Shown here: positions 7,673-16,155 of the stretch, one piece after another | Numbering within the stretch: position 1 is the first letter of the stretch | Layout of the letters: each line of letters starts with the position of its first letter | Source: JAUNBN01 sp036645935 | Lineage (GTDB): Bacteria; Bacillota; Clostridia; Oscillospirales; Ruminococcaceae | Length of the DNA: 64,000 nucleotides | Assembly (NCBI GenBank): GCA_036645935.1 | Contig: JAVXNE010000001.1 | Location: 186,001-250,000 of the forward strand | Direction of reading: 5' to 3' | Program-made: the position numbers and the translations under genes | The notes under the pieces: generated by a model | Told to the model about the DNA's origin: nothing | The model's input: the letters and a program-made list of their open reading frames with translations, nothing else | Database searches by the model: none

Positions 7673-7858
7673 TTAATCCTCATTCTCCTGCCGTGGCTCA
7701 GCTGCCATTTTTTCCCGCTCAAGTTCCGCGCGCGACGTGACTCCGCGTTTATATTCGAGCAGCAGCCACACCGGCACGAGCAGCGCCGATATTCCGAAAA
7801 CGAGATAAATTACAATTTTTTCAAAATCCACGCACACCGCCGTCTTTCTGCTGTCCAT
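7673..7858 (-). CDS. Small single-pass membrane protein (hypothetical)
   Basis: A 61-residue frame with one hydrophobic segment, VIYLVFGISALLVPVWLLL, followed by a positively charged EYKRG and an acidic tail, giving an N-out/C-in-like topology. I begin at the ATG at 7858, but no clear ribosome binding site precedes it; an internal GTG about 20 bases downstream is an alternative. The function is unknown and the reality of the gene is moderately supported only by the clean membrane helix and the flanking terminator. Confidence 0.45.
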   Translation of the reverse strand: MDSRKTAVCVDFEKIVIYLVFGISALLVPVWLLLEYKRGVTSRAELEREKMAAEPRQENED

Positions 7859-7930
7859 ACAATGGGACAGTTTTTTTGTTATGCTCACTGTATCAACGAA
7901 ATGCAGGCCTGCCTGCGGAAAAGGTGAAAG

Positions 7931-8047
7931 ATGAGCTTCAAAATAGTGTGCATAAGAGGTCACTTTGAAGTGTACGACGCCAACGGCGGTTTTTTGCTCT
8001 CCGCCGACACCCGCTGTGAGGCGGAATGCGAGCTGCGCAAGTTGTAG
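7931..8047 (+). CDS. Very small protein, 38 residues
   Basis: A short frame with a good AAAGGTG site 6-7 bases before the ATG. The product begins MSFKIVCIRGHFEVYDANGG and ends in a CEAECELRKL helix. RGHFEVYD followed by FLLSAD and an amphipathic helix looks like a small folded beta-alpha unit, and I have a general recollection of similar short proteins in Ruminococcaceae, though I cannot name a family. It ends 3 bases before the stop of the convergent MGMT-like gene. The function is unknown. Confidence 0.6.
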   Translation: MSFKIVCIRGHFEVYDANGGFLLSADTRCEAECELRKL

Positions 8048-8050
8048 CGA

Positions 8051-8395
8051 TTACGGCCGCCAGATATAGCGCATGAGTTCCACTCTTCCGTCTGGGCCGA
8101 ATTCAACGCCATCTGCCTCAAGCAGCGAGCGCTGAACCCCTGCGCCGCCGAACGCGAACGAGCCCGAACACTCTCCGAACCGATTGACCACCCTGAAACA
8201 GGGTATGTCTGCAGGGTCTGGGTTGACGTGTAGCGCGTAGCCAACCACACGTGACCAACGCGGATTTCCCGCAAGCAACGCGATTTGGCCATATGTCGCG
8301 ACGTGCGCGGGGGGAATCTTTCTCACGACGTCATATATCCTGCCGAACGCACCGCTGTTTTGAGCGCGTTCGTTTTTTTTGCCATCACTCTTCAT
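8051..8395 (-). CDS. MGMT-family DNA-binding/alkyltransferase-like protein
   Basis: This corresponds to the C-terminal DNA-binding domain of O6-alkylguanine-DNA alkyltransferases. IYDVVRKIPPAHVATYGQIALLAG contains the helix-turn-helix (quoted as IYDVVRKIPPAH and VATYGQIALLAG), and SRVVGYALHVNP carries the arginine finger. The active-site motif reads IPCFRVVNRFGE: the acceptor cysteine (about C66) is present but the following histidine of the PCHR motif is phenylalanine, which differs from both true MGMT (PCHR) and ATL proteins (PWHR). It may bind or repair alkylated bases or may be a sensor. The start is uncertain: ATGs at 8428, 8419 and 8395 are in frame, and the first two overlap mltG. I give the shortest form. 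Confidence 0.85.
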   Translation of the reverse strand: MKSDGKKNERAQNSGAFGRIYDVVRKIPPAHVATYGQIALLAGNPRWSRVVGYALHVNPDPADIPCFRVVNRFGECSGSFAFGGAGVQRSLLEADGVEFGPDGRVELMRYIWRP

Positions 8396-8405
8396 GCTCA
8401 ATCTG

Positions 8406-9584
8406 TCACGCAGGTCCATATTGTTCATACTGCTTCGCGTGCTCTTCGGCTGTTTTTGACCAGTAGAAAGTTTTCTTATCCTCTCCTGTGAAGAAGAAAA
8501 AATAATCGCTCTTGGTCGGTTCAAGCGTCCCGTCGATGGCTATCAGACCCGGATTGCAGATTGCACCGATGATAAGCCCCTTGTGAGAGAATGTATCATA
8601 TCCGTCAAGAGTTCCCTGCGGCACATTCTCGTATCCACCGTAATAGTATTGCAGCACGCCGGGGAAATATCCCCCGTAGTAGTCTTCCTGTTCCTTAAGA
8701 TCCCGCTTGCGCCAGTCGCAGGAAGTGTCCGACTCGAGGCACGGAAATTTGTCGGGACTGTTCAGGCGGTTGTAAAATACGCCCGCAACCATCGCATAAC
8801 TGTCTTCTCCGACAGATTCTTTTTCGACTATCGATGAGAGGGTTATGATTTCCTCAAGAGTGTGGCCACTGCTCGCAATTTTCACCTTGCGATCTGGAGT
8901 CAGAACCTTTGTCTCAAAATTTTCAAGCATCTTTTGAATCATATCGTGCAGCGAGGAACCGACCTCAAATTGATAGGTGTCGGGGAAAAGATACCCCTCG
9001 AGGCGCACAAATTTGTTTTCGTCCTTTGATATATCGTTCCAAAACCCGACCTCGAATGTATCGGTGTTGCAAACTTCAACAAATTCCTGTCTCGTGCACA
9101 CACCCAGTTCTTCAAGCATAATCGCAATGGAAAGCGCTGTCTTTCCCTCGGGAATGGTTAGAGAAAACGTCTCAATTTCTTTAATTGTGACCTTTTGCAG
9201 CTCGGCTATCATCGCGTCGTAGCTCATGCTCTTGTTGAGCGTCTTTTCACCGAATTGGAATTTGCCGTCCGCGTCGTTCATGCGGCAGTAAATTTTAAAC
9301 ACACTGCGCGATGTTATGAGTCCCGCGTCCTTGAGTGCCTGCGCGACATCCCCGGTCGATCCGCCCTCGGGAACGGTTACGACAACATCAAGAGCCTCGC
9401 CTGTGCGCTTGCCGTTGATCTCGTTTGACAACACGAGCGCCGTCACACCCGCCGCAACAAGCAGCGCAAGCATGATGACAAGCACCACGATAAAGATCGC
9501 TTTTCTGCGTTTTTCCGGCCTTATTTTGTTGTGTTTTCCCCTATTAGAACCTTTTGCATTTTTGTTTTTTACTTTAAGCTTCAT
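8406..9584 (-). CDS. mltG: Endolytic murein transglycosylase MltG (YceG-like)
   Basis: This membrane enzyme cuts nascent peptidoglycan strands and sets glycan length. The N-terminus is Lys/Arg-rich with one transmembrane helix (FIVVLVIMLALLVAAGVTAL), followed by a LysM-like region (VVTVPEGGSTGDVAQALKDAG) and the YceG catalytic domain. SSIVEKES contains the catalytic glutamate that aligns with E218 of E. coli MltG. The C-terminal YFFFFTGEDKKTFYWSKTAEEH is the usual family end. At 392 residues it is full length. AAAGGTG precedes the start. The MGMT-like gene follows, so the two probably share a transcript. Confidence 0.95.
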   Translation of the reverse strand: MKLKVKNKNAKGSNRGKHNKIRPEKRRKAIFIVVLVIMLALLVAAGVTALVLSNEINGKRTGEALDVVVTVPEGGSTGDVAQALKDAGLITSRSVFKIYCRMNDADGKFQFGEKTLNKSMSYDAMIAELQKVTIKEIETFSLTIPEGKTALSIAIMLEELGVCTRQEFVEVCNTDTFEVGFWNDISKDENKFVRLEGYLFPDTYQFEVGSSLHDMIQKMLENFETKVLTPDRKVKIASSGHTLEEIITLSSIVEKESVGEDSYAMVAGVFYNRLNSPDKFPCLESDTSCDWRKRDLKEQEDYYGGYFPGVLQYYYGGYENVPQGTLDGYDTFSHKGLIIGAICNPGLIAIDGTLEPTKSDYFFFFTGEDKKTFYWSKTAEEHAKQYEQYGPA

Positions 9585-9596
9585 AAATCGGCACCT

Positions 9597-10142
9597 TTAA
9601 TGTTTTTTATAATATATCGCTTCCGCGACCTGCTTAGCTGTTTTTTTGTTCTTTATTATCTCAATCAGACGCAATGCGAAATCGATTGCGCTGCCTGCGG
9701 CTCGGGCTGTTAGAAACGGCGTGTCGTAAACGACGTCGGAATCCTTATAACTCTTTCCTAGTTCATCTTTAAACTGAGGAAAAACGGTGGCTTTCTTTCC
9801 AGCAAGCATTCCCGAGTGCGCGAGGATAATCGGCGCCGCGCAAATCGCCGCAACCGTTATTTCCTCTTCGCTGGCAAGCCTTATCGCTCTGCGAACTGTC
9901 TCACTGAGCTCGAGATTGTTCGTTCCCGGCATTCCGCCGGGCAGCAGAATGGCCTCGATGCTGTCCTGCGGCAAAAACAGGTCTTCCGAGATATCCGCAC
10001 GCACCGTTACGCCGTGAGATCCCGAAGGAGTTGTACTTCCGACGCCGACCGTCGTGACCTTGATGCCCGCTCTTTTGAGCAGATCAATGGGCGCCAACGC
10101 CTCAATCTCCTCAAATCCGTCTGCTAAAAATACATATACCAT
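9597..10142 (-). CDS. DJ-1/PfpI-family protein (YajL/ThiJ-like)
   Basis: A 181-residue class I glutamine-amidotransferase-like fold. VYVFLADGFEEIEALAPIDLLKRAG is the signature start (seen as VYVFLADGFEEIEA and LAPIDLLKRAG), with the conserved glutamate in FEEIE. AAICAAPIILAHSGMLAGK has the reactive cysteine of the nucleophile elbow. Family members have deglycase, glyoxalase or chaperone-like activities that remain debated, so I assign no substrate. AAGGGG precedes the ATG. The gene sits 12 bases upstream of mltG in the same direction. Confidence 0.93.
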   Translation of the reverse strand: MVYVFLADGFEEIEALAPIDLLKRAGIKVTTVGVGSTTPSGSHGVTVRADISEDLFLPQDSIEAILLPGGMPGTNNLELSETVRRAIRLASEEEITVAAICAAPIILAHSGMLAGKKATVFPQFKDELGKSYKDSDVVYDTPFLTARAAGSAIDFALRLIEIIKNKKTAKQVAEAIYYKKH

Positions 10143-10175
10143 AGTTTACCCCTTGCGGCGTTTTCTGATTGCCGC

Positions 10176-11048
10176 TCAATCAAGCATGAGATTCATATAG
10201 GCGTCCATATCTTTTATATTGGTGTTGCCTGAAAGCAGCTTCGCCATTCCGAACAGCCGCGTCTGAGACTCGAACATAAACAACTCCGAGTGTAACGGGA
10301 GCTGAACCGTCACCATACGCGGATCGATTTTTTCAAGCAACATCCGCAGAAGACAGTGCTGTGCTTCAACGCTTGTCCCGAGACATTCTTTGATATACAG
10401 CCTTCGCTTGTGCTGTCCATATATCGCAAACGCGCGCCCGTATTTTCCCTCATAGCTTTCAATATGCTCGTCATAAATCTTTGCGTCAAGCAATATTCCG
10501 CGCAGCGCATCGGGCTTCCACGCGATGTGGGCTATGTCCGCGAGCGCCGCCTCACGCAGTTCGTAAAGCTCGTCAATGGAGAGCGCGTCGGTTTGCGTCT
10601 CAGTGTCGGGAACGATGTCGCGGCGGAGCATGCCGTGTTTTATTTCCGCCACACGGCAGTTAAAATCTGCAGAATATCCGCGGCGTTTATAGTAGTCAAA
10701 CAGATATTTTTCGCCCGGCACGAGCACCACAAGCGAGTATCCCTGTGTTCTTGCATACTCCTCAGCGTGGGCGAGCAACGCCGTCATCACGCCGCGCGAG
10801 CGGTAGTTTTTGTGGGTTGCCGCGCCATACACGTAAGCTGCGCGCACACTCTTATCTCGGTAGACAAGCGCGGTGGGAATGAGCGTGAGCATCGCCGCAA
10901 TCTGCCCGTCCTCGTCAAAAATGAGAGTGTCGCACGGCCGCGCCAACTTGTCATAAAAGAAATCGATGTAATTTATCGGGTCATCGAAACTCATCGTCCA
11001 CAGCGTTTTAAGACCCGGAATGTCAACCTCAGTTGCAAATCTTATCAT
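10176..11048 (-). CDS. GNAT N-acetyltransferase, Eis-like length
   Basis: 290 residues with an N-terminal GNAT domain. GAATHKNYRSRGVMTALLAHAEEYA contains the Q/RxxGxG/A acetyl-CoA loop (seen as YRSRGVMTALL), and YLFDYYKRRGY is the usual closing strand. The C-terminal 130 residues form a second domain like the extra domain of Eis-type acetyltransferases. The start overlaps the upstream DUF2156 stop in an ATGA arrangement, so the pair is translationally coupled. The substrate is unknown. Confidence 0.87.
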   Translation of the reverse strand: MIRFATEVDIPGLKTLWTMSFDDPINYIDFFYDKLARPCDTLIFDEDGQIAAMLTLIPTALVYRDKSVRAAYVYGAATHKNYRSRGVMTALLAHAEEYARTQGYSLVVLVPGEKYLFDYYKRRGYSADFNCRVAEIKHGMLRRDIVPDTETQTDALSIDELYELREAALADIAHIAWKPDALRGILLDAKIYDEHIESYEGKYGRAFAIYGQHKRRLYIKECLGTSVEAQHCLLRMLLEKIDPRMVTVQLPLHSELFMFESQTRLFGMAKLLSGNTNIKDMDAYMNLMLD

Positions 11049-11953
11049 TTTTCGTGTACCACGTATTTGTCAGTTACGGCAGCAGGATAGTATGAAAGCT
11101 TTGAGCGCCGAAGACCCTCGTCTCCGACATCATCCTCGCGATTTATAAATTTATACTCTTTGCAAAAGCGCGTCGCGAACTCGCAGTTCACCATCGTGTA
11201 CGCGCCGTTGGTATTATAGCACGCCTTTTCGATATGGACACAGAAAGTTGCACTGTTGATCGGCTCTCCCATGGAATATCCGACTATTTCGCCACCGGCA
11301 CACAGAAATCCCCCCGAAAATCCGAGCTCGAAATATCTCTCAAATGCGGAGTTCACCGCAATGTGCTCGTTGGTAAGCCCATCCTCGCCGCCAACCTCTG
11401 CGATGGTTTCGCGATACCAGCGCTCGTTCATCTCGCGCACCTCTCCGATGTTGTCACGGCTAATCTCGACAAATTCATAATCGGGATACTCCTCGCAAAA
11501 GCGCGAGATGTGGTTTCGCTTGCCGTGATATTTTTTTCCGTGCAGTTCGATCAAATCATCGGTGGCATAGACATATTCGGCAAAATCCCGGGAGGTGTGA
11601 AACGCGAAACGGTTGGGGTAGAGCTGCTCCAACACGTCGATGTCGGCTTTGGTTGCCGCGATTATTGTAAACGGTATTTTGCGATTTGTGCTGTCTTCAA
11701 GCATGAGGTCAACCGTCGTTTTAAGGTTGCCGCATCCGATCGGAAAAAGATATGCCCCCGAATCGACTTCATTATCGAACCGCACGACGCACATTCCGTC
11801 ATCGGTCAGTGCAATCCTGGTTCCGTAAACCTCGCGCCATATATACAAATTCCCGAAAGTGTATTCACACCCTCGGTCTGGGGCCGCATGAAGCAGCGGC
11901 TCCAGCTTCGTTCGGTGTTCTATATCAATGTTTTCAAATGTAAGTCCGCTCAT
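11045..11953 (-). CDS. DUF2156 (LPG synthase C-terminal-like) GNAT-fold protein
   Basis: A 302-residue protein of the DUF2156 family, related to the catalytic domain of phosphatidylglycerol lysyltransferase (MprF) but without its membrane part. Visible marks are CEYTFGNLYIWREVYG, the basic loop KYHGKRNHISRF, and MVNCEFA.RFCKEYKFINREDD.GDEGLRRSKLSYYP near the C-terminus (seen in parts), typical of the family. It could transfer an aminoacyl or acyl group; no substrate is known for soluble members. It overlaps tmk (ATGA) and the GNAT gene, so tmk, this gene and the GNAT gene form one unit. Confidence 0.9.
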   Translation of the reverse strand: MSGLTFENIDIEHRTKLEPLLHAAPDRGCEYTFGNLYIWREVYGTRIALTDDGMCVVRFDNEVDSGAYLFPIGCGNLKTTVDLMLEDSTNRKIPFTIIAATKADIDVLEQLYPNRFAFHTSRDFAEYVYATDDLIELHGKKYHGKRNHISRFCEEYPDYEFVEISRDNIGEVREMNERWYRETIAEVGGEDGLTNEHIAVNSAFERYFELGFSGGFLCAGGEIVGYSMGEPINSATFCVHIEKACYNTNGAYTMVNCEFATRFCKEYKFINREDDVGDEGLRRSKLSYYPAAVTDKYVVHEK

Positions 11954-12615
11954 AAAATCTCCCTCGCGGCGCGAAGTATGTCGGCCGCTATATCGTCGAC
12001 CGAGCGCAGCCGGCCGCCCGAGTCACATTCTATAATATGCCAATTTTGCACGGCCGCACATTGCAGCGCCGAAGCGCGGCAGTCGCACTGAAACTCCTTG
12101 TCTCTCTCGTGTATGTCCTTTTGACTCTCGTCTCCCCCGTAGCGCCCGCGAAGCAGCGCGCCGCTGGTTTCTGGACTCATGTCAAGATAAATAACCTTGT
12201 CAGGTTCCGGCATGCCGAGCTTGCCGTATTCAAAAGAAAACAGCCACTCAAAAAAATTGTCCCGTTCTGAGTCTTGCAATTTTGCGCCCTGAAACACGGC
12301 GTTGGACGTGGTGTATCGGTCGAGCACAAACAGAGCGCCGTCCTCATATGCGCTGCCCCATTCTGCCTTGTAGCTCGCGTAGCGATCGACCGAATAGAAC
12401 GTGGATGCGGCATAGCAGTTGACATCACGGGCGTTGGAGCCGAAATCGCCGCGCAGATACATGCGCACAAGCGCAGAGGAGTCGCTCTCATAGCGCGGAA
12501 AGGAGATGGCGCGCGCATCCACGCCGCTCTCAATCAATGAAGCGAGGAGTCTTTTGCTCTGTGTCTCTTTGCCACAACCGTCCAATCCCTCAATTACAAC
12601 AAGCTTTCCGCTCAT
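11950..12615 (-). CDS. tmk: Thymidylate kinase (dTMP kinase)
   Basis: Phosphorylates dTMP to dTDP. The protein (221 residues) starts KLVVIEGLDGCGKETQSKRL; the P-loop is GLDGCGKET, where the residue after the lysine is Glu rather than Ser or Thr. A related variant (GKAT) is common in this clostridial Tmk subfamily. DRYTTSNAVFQ contains the DR(Y/H) motif and SFPRYESDSSALV the substrate-binding region. The lid region GRYGGDESQKDIHERD is recognisable. AGAGGGAG is its ribosome binding site, overlapping the end of the helicase gene, and its stop overlaps the DUF2156 start. Confidence 0.93.
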   Translation of the reverse strand: MSGKLVVIEGLDGCGKETQSKRLLASLIESGVDARAISFPRYESDSSALVRMYLRGDFGSNARDVNCYAASTFYSVDRYASYKAEWGSAYEDGALFVLDRYTTSNAVFQGAKLQDSERDNFFEWLFSFEYGKLGMPEPDKVIYLDMSPETSGALLRGRYGGDESQKDIHERDKEFQCDCRASALQCAAVQNWHIIECDSGGRLRSVDDIAADILRAAREIL

Positions 12616-12627
12616 CGGATCTCCCTC

Positions 12628-15021
12628 TTACAGCTTACGAAGCGGCGCGTAGTTTGCCATGGCTTTTTTAACATCGCCGTTTTCAAATCTAATTTCAAGC
12701 AGAGTGTCGCCTCCGAGAGGCTTTGCCGTCAATATCTCTCCCGCTCCGAACAGACGGTGTTCGACACGGTCACCCTGCGCATAACTTCCAGCCGTTTTTG
12801 CAACCTTTGGCGCTCTGCCGACACGCGGCAGCGCGTCCTTATCAAGCAATCGGTTCGCAAGCTCATTGGCCGAGCGGTAGCCCCGCTGTGCGCCGCTCTC
12901 ATTCGCGTGTGCACCATATGACGGGTTGCGCAAAACCTCGCCCGTCTCTTTTTTCAGTTTGTCCGAGAACTCGCATATAAAACGGGATTCGGGATTGCGC
13001 CGCGTCTGTCCGAAGATCATTCGCACATTCGCTCGTGTGAGATAGAGCTTCTTTTTCGCGCGCGTTATCCCCACATAGGCGAGGCGGCGTTCCTCCTCTA
13101 CCTCGTGCTCATCGTGGCGCGATTGCTCTCCGGGAAACACGCCCTCCTCCATGCCAACCATGAATACACAGTCGAATTCAAGCCCCTTGGCACTGTGCAG
13201 CGTCATGAGCGCTACCGCATCGGCGCTTTCGTCATAGCGGTCGACATTTGAGATGAGCGCCACCTCCTCCAAAAAGAGCGAGAGATCGCCCTGCGGATTT
13301 TCGCGCTCGAAGTTCGCAATGCTGGACAACAGTTCGTTGACGTTCTCAAGCCTTGTCGCCCCTTCATCACGCAGCTCAATCAGCATGTTGCGATATCCTG
13401 TGATGTCGAGCAGCGTATCGGTAAAATCGTGCAGCGAATCGCTCTCGTGAGATTCGCACATGCGCTCATACATTGCATAAAATTCCGATAGAGGAGCTTT
13501 GGCCCTCGCAAGGGATGGATAAGCCCCGGCATCGCGAATGATTTCAAGCATCGAGACTCCGAGACCCGACGCTATCTCGGAAATCAAAGCCAGCGTCGTT
13601 TCCCCTATTTTGCGTGCCGGTCGATTTATTATCCGAGACAGCCGCAGATCGTCCGCGGAGTTTTCCACAATGCACATATAGGCGAGCACGTCTTTGATTT
13701 CCGAGCGGTCAAAGAACCGCATTCCGCCAACAATTCTGTAGGGCAGTCCCGCGCGCATAAAATAGTTTTCAAGCGCATTGCTCTGCGCGTTCATCCGATA
13801 TAACACCGCCTGACGGCGAAGCGAAACGCCTCCAGACGCGTTTTTCATTATCTCGCGCGCGACAAATGCCGCCTCGTCCAGCTCGCTCGCAGCACTGTGA
13901 ACCTCAACCGGCTCTCCTGCACCGCCACTCGTCCACAACGTTTTGCCCTTGCGCGATTCGTTGTGTGAAATGACCTCGTTTGCCGCATCGAGGATGTTGC
14001 CGGATGAGCGGTAATTCTGCTCGAGCCGAACGACGCGCGCACCTGGAAACGCACGCTCAAAACCCAGAATATTCTCGATGGTCGCACCGCGAAAGCGATA
14101 GATGCTCTGGTCGTCATCGCCGACAACGCAGAGGTTGCGGCTCGGCCCCGTCAGCATCTCTATGAGGCGGTATTGCGCGAAACTTGTGTCCTGATATTCG
14201 TCGACCATGATGTATTTGAACTTGTCCTGATAGTGTTCCCGAACATCGTCTGCGCTCTCAAGCAACCGCACCGTAAAATAAATCAAATCGTCAAAATCAA
14301 GCGCGCCAGCAGACTTGAGCCGCGCTTGATAGAGCGAATATATTTCCGCGATTCTCCGCTCTCCCGGTGCAACAGCACGCTCGCGGGCCTCAGCCGGCGT
14401 CGTCATCGTGTCTTTATAACGCCCCATGGCACTTTTAACCGAGCGCGGCGAAAATATTCGGTCGTCTATATCGTTGTCCTTGTATATCGCCTTGAGCACA
14501 CGGTTGGTGTCGTCTGTGTCGTATATGGTAAAGTTTTTCGGAAATCCAACTCTGTCGCCGTCTCGGCGCAGAAATCGAACACAGGCCGAATGGAACGTCG
14601 ACGCGAACACGTCGTTTCCTCGCGCACCGACGCTCTCACAGATTCGTCCTTTAAGTTCGGCAGCGGCCTTGTTGGTGAATGTTATTGCCAATATATTCCA
14701 CGGTTTGACATTGCCCGTCCGCATCTGAGGCAAAAGTCCGTCGGTCAGCGGCGTAGACAGCTCGAGCGCAGACTTGAGCGCGGAAATGTCGGCCTGTGTC
14801 ACCTCGCGGATTGTCTTATCACTGGTATATGCGTCGCCAAACTCAAGCAGATAGCGGATTCGATTCACGACGACAGTGGTCTTGCCGCTTCCCGCCCCCG
14901 CGAGAATCAGCAGCGGCCCTCCAACATCGAACGCCGCCGAGCGCTGAACCTCGTTGAGCGTTTTAAAACAGCTTTCGATGTAGCGCTTGCGCAGCCTGAT
15001 AAATTCGTCGTGTAATGCCAT
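12628..15021 (-). CDS. pcrA: UvrD/Rep-family DNA helicase (PcrA-like)
   Basis: A superfamily 1A 3'-5' helicase of 797 residues, used in nucleotide excision repair, replication-conflict resolution and plasmid replication. Motifs in order: Q-motif and Walker A LILAGAGSGKTTVVVNR, Ia TFTNKAAAEL, II VDEYQDTS, III VVGDDDQSIYRFRGA, IV LEQNYRSS, V LMTLHSAKGLEF and VI VGITRAKKKL. The C-terminal 60 residues (GDRVEHRLFGAGEIL...) form the Tudor-like domain that binds RNA polymerase in PcrA and UvrD. Mutation of GAGSGKT would abolish ATPase in the family. It is close to tmk and likely co-transcribed with it. Confidence 0.96.
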   Translation of the reverse strand: MALHDEFIRLRKRYIESCFKTLNEVQRSAAFDVGGPLLILAGAGSGKTTVVVNRIRYLLEFGDAYTSDKTIREVTQADISALKSALELSTPLTDGLLPQMRTGNVKPWNILAITFTNKAAAELKGRICESVGARGNDVFASTFHSACVRFLRRDGDRVGFPKNFTIYDTDDTNRVLKAIYKDNDIDDRIFSPRSVKSAMGRYKDTMTTPAEARERAVAPGERRIAEIYSLYQARLKSAGALDFDDLIYFTVRLLESADDVREHYQDKFKYIMVDEYQDTSFAQYRLIEMLTGPSRNLCVVGDDDQSIYRFRGATIENILGFERAFPGARVVRLEQNYRSSGNILDAANEVISHNESRKGKTLWTSGGAGEPVEVHSAASELDEAAFVAREIMKNASGGVSLRRQAVLYRMNAQSNALENYFMRAGLPYRIVGGMRFFDRSEIKDVLAYMCIVENSADDLRLSRIINRPARKIGETTLALISEIASGLGVSMLEIIRDAGAYPSLARAKAPLSEFYAMYERMCESHESDSLHDFTDTLLDITGYRNMLIELRDEGATRLENVNELLSSIANFERENPQGDLSLFLEEVALISNVDRYDESADAVALMTLHSAKGLEFDCVFMVGMEEGVFPGEQSRHDEHEVEEERRLAYVGITRAKKKLYLTRANVRMIFGQTRRNPESRFICEFSDKLKKETGEVLRNPSYGAHANESGAQRGYRSANELANRLLDKDALPRVGRAPKVAKTAGSYAQGDRVEHRLFGAGEILTAKPLGGDTLLEIRFENGDVKKAMANYAPLRKL

Positions 15022-15097
15022 TATTCAACCTTGCTTCCAATTATGCGTGTATTGTCTGTATTCTTTTATTTTACCATATTTTCGTCCGAAAGACAAA

Positions 15098-15128
15098 CGG
15101 ACGTCGGCCCCGTGAGAGCCGACGTCCG
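15098..15128 (-). terminator. Terminator hairpin between the small-protein gene and pcrA
   Basis: CGGACGTCGGC (15098-15108) is perfectly complementary to GCCGACGTCCG (15118-15128). On the minus strand it is followed by TTTGTCTTT. It lies just after the stop at 15144, so it separates that gene from pcrA. Confidence 0.75.
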
Positions 15129-15143
15129 CACTTTTGCACGATA

Positions 15144-15395
15144 TTATCTTCCAGAGAATGGCCTTGTCACTTCGCTTAAACCCGCAGCTCTCCAAGCAGA
15201 ACGACCGTCGACAACACTGTGTCTGGTTTCGGGTTTTGATGAGCGCTTTATATCGGTAACGGTTGCGTTCGGTCCCAGCACACAGGCGACAGCGCCCGCA
15301 ATTACCGCGACACACGCGTCCGAAATCCCCGTTTGCACCCCGATCGGTCCGATCGGGCGGAAAATCGCCGCTACATTTCTTTTCTTTTCAGCCAT
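15144..15395 (-). CDS. Small hydrophobic protein of unknown function
   Basis: 83 residues, beginning MAEKKRNVAAIFRPIGPIGV. GGAGGG lies 8-10 bases before the ATG at 15395, the best start. A short hydrophobic stretch, VAVIAGAVACVLG, sits at about residues 24-36, and the C-terminus ends in SAWRAAGLSEVTRPF. The C-terminal SAW..AG pattern reminds me of small sodium-pump decarboxylase gamma-like proteins, but the membrane helix is weak and no decarboxylase gene is near, so I assign no function. It has its own strong terminator. Confidence 0.75.
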   Translation of the reverse strand: MAEKKRNVAAIFRPIGPIGVQTGISDACVAVIAGAVACVLGPNATVTDIKRSSKPETRHSVVDGRSAWRAAGLSEVTRPFSGR

Positions 15396-15465
15396 GATTA
15401 CACCCTCCGTTACTGTTAGCACCATCTGGGATTATATCTTAAATCGCCCGACAAATCAAGCGCTT

Positions 15466-16155
15466 TCACTGTCTGTCCGCCGTCGCGCAAAACGCGAGTC
15501 CGTACACATTTGCAACTCCGGCCGCTCTGAGTGTTGCCGCACATTCGCCGAGCGTGTGGCCGCTCGTTATGACGTCATCGACAAGCAGCACACTTGCCCC
15601 CGCAAGCCGTTTTGAATTCCGAACCGAAAATGCTCCCGCAAGATTGCTCGCGCGTTTGTCTGCACCCAGCTCGTGCTGTCTTTCGGTGCGGCGTATCTTA
15701 ATCAGCAGATTCGGCGCGCGTTTCATCTTGAGAATTCGGCCGCAGCTATCTGCAAGTCGCTGTGCGTGATCGTTGTTTATCTCTTTTGACGGAACACCGA
15801 TTGTAAAAAAATCACCTGCTGACAGGGCTGCATCTGAAAACACCCGCAAAAAGTCACCCGCCATCAGCGCCGACATATCGCGGCCGAGCGAGCGCTCCCC
15901 GCGAAATTTGTACCGAGCAACAGCATCCGCTATGCCGTCCGCGTAAACGAAAGAAGCACAGACGCCGTCGAGCGCGCCGAGCGCCCGCCCGTTCAATCGG
16001 GTGAGATTTGCGCTGTCGCCTGTCCTTCGCAGACTTTCAATCTCGCGTGCGCAACGCTCGCAATAACATTGAATGGGTAAGATGTCCCCGCACAAAAGAC
16101 AGCGCGGCGGAAAGAGCAGCTGCATCAGATATTCTCGGCGAGAAATCCCCGTCAT
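15466..16155 (-). CDS. comF: ComF-family phosphoribosyltransferase-like protein
   Basis: 229 residues. The N-terminus carries a zinc-finger-like set of cysteines (PPRCLLCGDILPIQCYCERC), and the C-terminal half is a type I phosphoribosyltransferase fold with the PRPP loop VLLVDDVITSGHTL. In Gram-positive bacteria ComF is needed for DNA uptake during competence, together with ComFA, and homologues of the ComF/GntX family occur widely. No comFA neighbour is present. It overlaps the recD2 stop by four bases (ATGA), so it is coupled to the helicase. Confidence 0.9.
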   Translation of the reverse strand: MTGISRREYLMQLLFPPRCLLCGDILPIQCYCERCAREIESLRRTGDSANLTRLNGRALGALDGVCASFVYADGIADAVARYKFRGERSLGRDMSALMAGDFLRVFSDAALSAGDFFTIGVPSKEINNDHAQRLADSCGRILKMKRAPNLLIKIRRTERQHELGADKRASNLAGAFSVRNSKRLAGASVLLVDDVITSGHTLGECAATLRAAGVANVYGLAFCATADRQ

